DNA from: Flavobacterium sp. LC2016-13
GTDB lineage: Bacteria; Bacteroidota; Bacteroidia; Flavobacteriales; Flavobacteriaceae
DNA: 64,000 nucleotides
Assembly (NCBI RefSeq): GCF_009707955.1
Contig: NZ_WMDQ01000009.1
Coordinates: 124,001-188,000 of the forward strand
Reading direction: 5' to 3'
Positions 60,064 to 64,000 of this stretch are shown here, piece by piece. Position 1 is the first letter of the stretch. Each line of letters begins with the position of its first letter. The notes beneath the pieces were generated by a model. That model saw nothing but the letters and a program-made list of their open reading frames with translations. It was not told the DNA's origin and made no database searches. The translations under genes and the position numbers were made by a program.

Positions 60064-61377
60064 TTAAGCAGGTTCTCCGTATAAATCAAATTCTGTTGCT
60101 TCAATTATTCTTATATTAACAAATTCTCCTGTTTTTACGTAATGTTTCGACGCATCTATTAAGACTTCGTTATCAACATCCGGACTATCAAACTCAGTTC
60201 TTCCAACAAAATGAGCTCCTTCTTTTCTGTCAATGATACATTTATAGACTTGACCAACTTTTTCCTGATTCAAATCCCATGAAATTTGCGATTGTAATTC
60301 CATGATTTCATTTGCTCTGGCTTGTTTTACATCAGCAGGCACGTCATCTTCTAATAAATAAGCATGTGTATTTTCTTCATGAGAATAAGCAAAACATCCC
60401 ATTCTGTCAAATTTCATTTCCTGAACAAAATCTTTCAAAATTTCAAAATCTTCCTGAGTTTCTCCAGGATATCCAACAATTAAAGTAGTTCTAATTGCCA
60501 TTCCCGGAACAGCAGCACGAAAATCTTTTAATAATTGAGTTGTTTTTGCCTGAGTTGTACCACGACGCATCGATTTTAAAATAGAATCTGAAATGTGTTG
60601 TAGTGGAATATCAATATAATTACAAATTTTTGGTTCACGTTTCATTAATTCCAAAACATCCATAGGGAAACCGGTAGGGTAGGCGTAATGTAAACGAATC
60701 CATTCAATACCTTCTACCTTAGCCAATTCTTCTAAAAGTTCAGCAAGATTTCTTTTTTTATAGATATCAAGACCGTAATAAGTTAAGTCTTGTGCAATTA
60801 AAATTAGTTCTTTAACGCCGTTTTTAGCTAAACCCTGAGCTTCTTTAACCAATTTTTCAATTGGCTGAGAAACATGTGAACCTCTCATTAAAGGAATAGC
60901 GCAAAAACTACAAGGTCTGTCGCAGCCTTCGGCAATTTTTAAATAAGCATAGTTTTTTGGAGTTGTTGTTAAACGCTCTCCTAATAATTCATGTTTATAG
61001 TCAGCACCTAAAGCTTTCAATAATTGTGGTAATTCAGTTGTACCAAAATATTGATCTACATTAGGAATTTCTTTTTCTAAATCAGGTCTGTAGCGTTCAG
61101 ATAAACATCCTGTTACAAAAACTTTGTCAACTAAACCTTTATCCTTTTTATCAGCATATTCCAAAATCATGTTTACAGATTCTGCTTTCGCATTATCGAT
61201 AAAACCACAAGTGTTGATTACAATAATGTTTCCTTCTTCAGCTGCAGGCGCTTCATGTTGTACTTCTTTACCATTGGCACGAAGCTGTCCCATAAGCACT
61301 TCACTGTCGTATACATTTTTCGAACAGCCAAGAGTGATTACGTTAATTTTGTTCTTTTTTAAAGACTTGGTTCTCAT
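60064..61377 (-). CDS. rimO: Ribosomal protein S12 methylthiotransferase RimO
   Basis: The 437-residue protein has the UPF0004 domain (TLGCSKNVYDSEVLMGQL, NTCGFIDNAKAES), the radical SAM cluster CDRPCSFCAIPLMRG (C-x3-C-x2-C) and a C-terminal TRAM domain (~370-437). SRGSH-type MRGSHVSQP separates RimO from MiaB. It methylthiolates a conserved Asp of ribosomal protein S12. It has a TAATTTTG -7 box upstream at 61397-61404. Confidence 0.96.
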   Translation of the reverse strand: MRTKSLKKNKINVITLGCSKNVYDSEVLMGQLRANGKEVQHEAPAAEEGNIIVINTCGFIDNAKAESVNMILEYADKKDKGLVDKVFVTGCLSERYRPDLEKEIPNVDQYFGTTELPQLLKALGADYKHELLGERLTTTPKNYAYLKIAEGCDRPCSFCAIPLMRGSHVSQPIEKLVKEAQGLAKNGVKELILIAQDLTYYGLDIYKKRNLAELLEELAKVEGIEWIRLHYAYPTGFPMDVLELMKREPKICNYIDIPLQHISDSILKSMRRGTTQAKTTQLLKDFRAAVPGMAIRTTLIVGYPGETQEDFEILKDFVQEMKFDRMGCFAYSHEENTHAYLLEDDVPADVKQARANEIMELQSQISWDLNQEKVGQVYKCIIDRKEGAHFVGRTEFDSPDVDNEVLIDASKHYVKTGEFVNIRIIEATEFDLYGEPA

Positions 61378-61396
61378 ACTTTTATAAATTGGAGTG

Positions 61397-61404
61397 CAAA
61401 ATTA
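61397..61404 (-). promoter_or_regulatory. -7 promoter element of rimO (TAATTTTG on the minus strand)
   Basis: Exact TAnnTTTG match followed by GCAC, 20 bp before the rimO ATG. Confidence 0.5.
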
Positions 61405-61540
61405 CACTTTTTTATTCAAACACCACTTGTTTCGGTTTCTTTTACGTGTTTTTTATGAAACCAATTGCCCGAAACTTCTGAGGTTAGTTTTAATTTTTCT
61501 TTTGTTGAACCTAAAAAAAACTAATTTGTTTGAATTAGGC

Positions 61541-61574
61541 CAAAAAAAATCCGTCAAGTAAAAAACCTGACGGA
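61541..61574 (-). terminator. Intrinsic terminator of the FadL-like gene
   Basis: On the minus strand CCGTCAGG... pairs with ...TTGACGG, followed by eight T. It lies 28 bp past the stop codon. Confidence 0.75.
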
Positions 61575-61601
61575 AATTTCCATTCATCTATTTTTCTCTA
61601 A

Positions 61602-63104
61602 TTACAATTCAAATAATACAGTCAAAGAAACATTATTCAACTTCGATGTAATGTTTGCAGGATCAGTTAATCCCGTAGCAAAAAATCCCTGACTCGATTT
61701 TCTTTCTAAATAGGAGTAAGCTAAATCTACTTTAGTTCCTCCAAAATTATAACCAAAACCTCCGGAATAACTGTTTAAATCTCCAATTGTAGTTCCGTTT
61801 TTATAAGGACTTCCTTCAAAACGATATCCTCCACGCAAACTCAATCGGCTTATTTTGTATTCGGCACCAACTCGTAACTCTCCATTGGTAGTTAATTGAT
61901 TGCTCATGTCACTATTTAGTTTTCTAAAGCCAACATCGTTTGTTGGTTTGTATTTGGTATTTGAATAATCTTTAATAGCATAATCAATACTAATCAAACC
62001 TGATTTTCCAAATACATATGCTGCACTAAAAGTTACTTTTCCAGGAGTTTGTAATCTATATGGTTCGTAAACGTTAACAATATTAGGATTTACATTTGCA
62101 TAATTTTCTGGTTGATTAGCAGCTTGTGTAGTTGTGTATAAGCTTTGAGAAAGTTCATCATAAAGTTCATACCAAGTATTTGATTCATAAGCTAAACCAA
62201 GTCTAAAGGATTCGGTAACTTTAGCAATTGCTCCAAGCTGAAAAGAAAATCCATTACCGTAAGTATATAATTCATTATTAAATTCTAAGTCTGATATAGT
62301 TGCGGTTGCTTGTAATGGATTATCATTTCTTTCATAGAAACTACTTGATCTTCTATAATCGGTAACGTGAACATTTAAATTTGCTCCAAAATATATTCTG
62401 TCTTTGTAAGATGTTGCTATATTAAAGCTTAGTTTGCTATTATATCCTTTTTCGTAAATTCTATTTTCTTGATAGTAATTACCACCCGTTGGAACATTAG
62501 AAGTGTATTGTGTGTTTTTATCATTCTCTGCTAAAGGATTTATTACGAATCCATAATAACCAAAACGAGCTTGCTGTTGATTATAAAGTTGGTCTTCATA
62601 GGGTATGTTTTTTATATTACCCAATTCTATTCCATTAGCATAAGATAAGAAGTACTTATCTATAGAGTTTGTTGGATTTGTTCCTACAGAAAAAAGATTG
62701 TTATTGAAATTATTAGTATTTTCGTAAGTTGCTCCAATTGCTATTTTTTTCCAGTTATTATTTGGGTTTCTGTCATGAAAAACAAAAACACCACCCGCCT
62801 GATTTAAGATAAATGAATTGTCTTTATCACTAGATGGAGTTTCAAAATAATTAGAATTATTTTTAATGTTTTGATTGCTTAAAGTTATTCCAACTTGATT
62901 GTTTGAAAAAATAGCAGAACCAGCCGGGTTTACCGACATTGAAGATAAATCTCCACCAACAGCTCCAAAAGCTCCACTCATAGCTCTAAATCTGGCAGTT
63001 CCGGTTAAATTATCTTGCGCATAGCGCATTGCATCTGAAACTTCTTGAGAATGTGAGACGCTAAAAGTTAGTCCTGATATAAGTAGGAAGAATATTTTTT
63101 TCAT
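61602..63104 (-). CDS. OmpP1/FadL-family outer membrane protein
   Basis: The 500-residue protein has a signal peptide (KKIFFLLISGLTFSVSHSQ) and an N-terminal hatch with FRAMSGAFGAVGGDLSSMSVNPAGSAIFSNNQVG, the FadL/toluene transporter signature. A 14-strand-type barrel follows, ending NNVSLTVLFEL. FadL proteins pass hydrophobic compounds such as fatty acids through the outer membrane. The flavobacterial relatives are often labelled hemin receptors without proof. It is 48 bp after the next gene upstream and may be cotranscribed. Confidence 0.85.
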   Translation of the reverse strand: MKKIFFLLISGLTFSVSHSQEVSDAMRYAQDNLTGTARFRAMSGAFGAVGGDLSSMSVNPAGSAIFSNNQVGITLSNQNIKNNSNYFETPSSDKDNSFILNQAGGVFVFHDRNPNNNWKKIAIGATYENTNNFNNNLFSVGTNPTNSIDKYFLSYANGIELGNIKNIPYEDQLYNQQQARFGYYGFVINPLAENDKNTQYTSNVPTGGNYYQENRIYEKGYNSKLSFNIATSYKDRIYFGANLNVHVTDYRRSSSFYERNDNPLQATATISDLEFNNELYTYGNGFSFQLGAIAKVTESFRLGLAYESNTWYELYDELSQSLYTTTQAANQPENYANVNPNIVNVYEPYRLQTPGKVTFSAAYVFGKSGLISIDYAIKDYSNTKYKPTNDVGFRKLNSDMSNQLTTNGELRVGAEYKISRLSLRGGYRFEGSPYKNGTTIGDLNSYSGGFGYNFGGTKVDLAYSYLERKSSQGFFATGLTDPANITSKLNNVSLTVLFEL

Positions 63105-63152
63105 TGGGTTTAAGTTTTAGATGATTGTTTTGATGTTGAAATAAAAGAAAAA

Positions 63153-64000
63153 TTATCTTCTTCCTCCTCCGCCACCGCCAGATCTCATGCTTCCGCCACC
63201 GCCACCGCCGCCAGAAGATCTCATACTTCCGCCACCACCGCCATTATAAGAACGAGATGGACTTGGTGATGAATAACTTCTTGATGAGTTGTTATTGCCA
63301 CCGTTGTTATAGCTTCTTGTTGTAGTCGAGTTGCCAGATGATCTTCTGTTAGAATAATCATAACTGTTATTGTTGTAGTTTTGAGATTGTGCTGAGCTTC
63401 TTCTGTTTGTAAAAGTTGGACTTGAACTATTATAGCTTCTTCCATTTACAGAAGAACTTCTTCTGTAGTCAGAATAGCTATTTTGTCTGTTTGTGAAACT
63501 ATTTCTATTTGTAGTATAGTTACTTCTGTTACTGTAGTTTCTGTTAGTATAACCTCTATTGGTGTAATAATTTCTGTTGGATGCGTAATTTCTTCCGCCA
63601 TAATAAGCGGCAGAACCTCTTCTTCCGTAGCTGTAAGAGTAGTTGTTGTAGCCGTATCCGTAACCAGGTCCCCAGTATCCAGGGTAACCCCATCCGTAAC
63701 CACCGCCCCAATATCCTGGATATCCCCAAGCGTAACCAGGGTATCCCCAATATCCACCGTAACCATAACCCCATCCATAATAAGGATATCCAAAACCAAA
63801 TCCGATTGACCAGCTTGGATCAGAATAAACATTAACAGCTACATCTGAGTTACCGCTTCCCCAAGCAGGATAAGCGTTAGTAGTAGCAACTTGTGTACTG
63901 TCATTTTCAGCATAATTGCCATAAGAATCTACGTCTGTAAAAATTTCAGTAGGCTGATTGTCGTCCTGTAATGATTTAAAGTAGTCCTTATATTGATTGT
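63153..64000 (-). CDS. 3' part of a low-complexity Gly/Tyr/Trp/Asn/Ser-rich protein (5' end outside window)
   Basis: Reading the minus strand from 64000 with the last two bases as an incomplete codon, an uninterrupted frame of 281 codons ends in TAA at 63153-63155. Visible residues begin NQYKDYFKSLQDDNQPTEIF. Then comes WGSGNSDVAVNVYSDPSW, a GYWGYPGY-type Gly/Tyr/Trp/Pro segment, an Asn/Ser/Arg/Tyr segment (NYYTNRGYTNRN), and a tail of poly-Gly blocks with SMRS (GGGGSMRSSGGGG). No start is visible because it lies beyond base 64000. Similar GYW-rich proteins occur in flavobacteria, with unknown function. Shorter frames on either strand here are shadows. Confidence 0.82.
   Translation of the reverse strand, partial: NQYKDYFKSLQDDNQPTEIFTDVDSYGNYAENDSTQVATTNAYPAWGSGNSDVAVNVYSDPSWSIGFGFGYPYYGWGYGYGGYWGYPGYAWGYPGYWGGGYGWGYPGYWGPGYGYGYNNYSYSYGRRGSAAYYGGRNYASNRNYYTNRGYTNRNYSNRSNYTTNRNSFTNRQNSYSDYRRSSSVNGRSYNSSSPTFTNRRSSAQSQNYNNNSYDYSNRRSSGNSTTTRSYNNGGNNNSSRSYSSPSPSRSYNGGGGGSMRSSGGGGGGGSMRSGGGGGGRR

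Noticed and set aside
63221..63445. Short minus-strand frame rich in Thr and Gln
   Set aside because: Shifted reading of the same gene; no signal, domain or promoter.
63446..63832. Open minus-strand frame of 128 residues rich in Ile, Thr, Asp and Val
   Set aside because: It is a shifted reading of the low-complexity gene; composition is an artefact and the true frame continues through both ends.
1..64000. tRNA, rRNA or prophage genes
   Set aside because: No cloverleaf-like segments, rRNA-like conserved stretches, integrases or phage structural genes were seen.

Overview
The window comes from a member of the Bacteroidota, most probably a Flavobacterium or close relative. The DNA is strongly AT-rich. 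Start codons lack Shine-Dalgarno sequences, and many genes instead have a TAnnTTTG -7 element just upstream. It carries a SusC/SusD pair, a giant adhesin with a type IX secretion (gliding-type) C-terminal domain, a bacillithiol gene (bshC) and the flavobacterial order cinA-rpmB-rpmG-DUF4295-ftsY. I see no tRNA, rRNA, CRISPR array, prophage or intact insertion sequence.

Layout. 0.1-10 kb: housekeeping genes (DEDDh exonuclease, FAH-family hydrolase, Hpt protein, CinA, ribosomal proteins L28 and L33, DUF4295 protein, FtsY, a small membrane protein, an archaemetzincin-like lipoprotein, a serine hydrolase lipoprotein, DUF721/DciA-like protein, Ndk, an HGSNAT-like membrane acyltransferase). 10.4-16 kb: BshC, an MHS-type MFS transporter, and an SdpR/SdpI-like cassette with an alpha/beta hydrolase. 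16-23.3 kb: one 2411-residue secreted protein with 18 SprB-like repeats, five Ig-like modules and a type B sorting domain. 23.4-30.3 kb: a B12-binding-type radical SAM protein, a GIY-YIG protein, an MBL-fold hydrolase, a two-component system, a DUF1573 protein and an NlpC/P60 protein.

30.5-56.5 kb: a large polysaccharide utilisation locus. Its contents fit acetylated galacto(gluco)mannan: two GH26 and one GH5_7 mannanase-type enzymes, a second GH5, GH27 and GH97 galactosidase candidates, a GH3 beta-glucosidase, two carbohydrate esterases, SusC/SusD/surface glycan-binding protein, a GPH transporter, an AGE-family epimerase, a GH130 phosphorylase and an AraC regulator. The inferred path is surface cutting, SusCD import, periplasmic debranching and deacetylation, inner-membrane uptake of mannobiose, epimerisation to mannosylglucose, and phosphorolysis to mannose 1-phosphate and glucose.

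57-64 kb: a beta-barrel porin, an N-acetylmuramoyl-alanine amidase lipoprotein, a Gly-rich small protein, RimO, a FadL-like outer membrane protein, and the 3' end of a low-complexity protein that runs off the window.

The least explained feature is the intergenic DNA. Nearly every longer gap holds long, near-perfect, often nested inverted repeats from several families, two of which occur twice in the window. One repeat-like word has also entered a coding region in frame, in the radical SAM gene.
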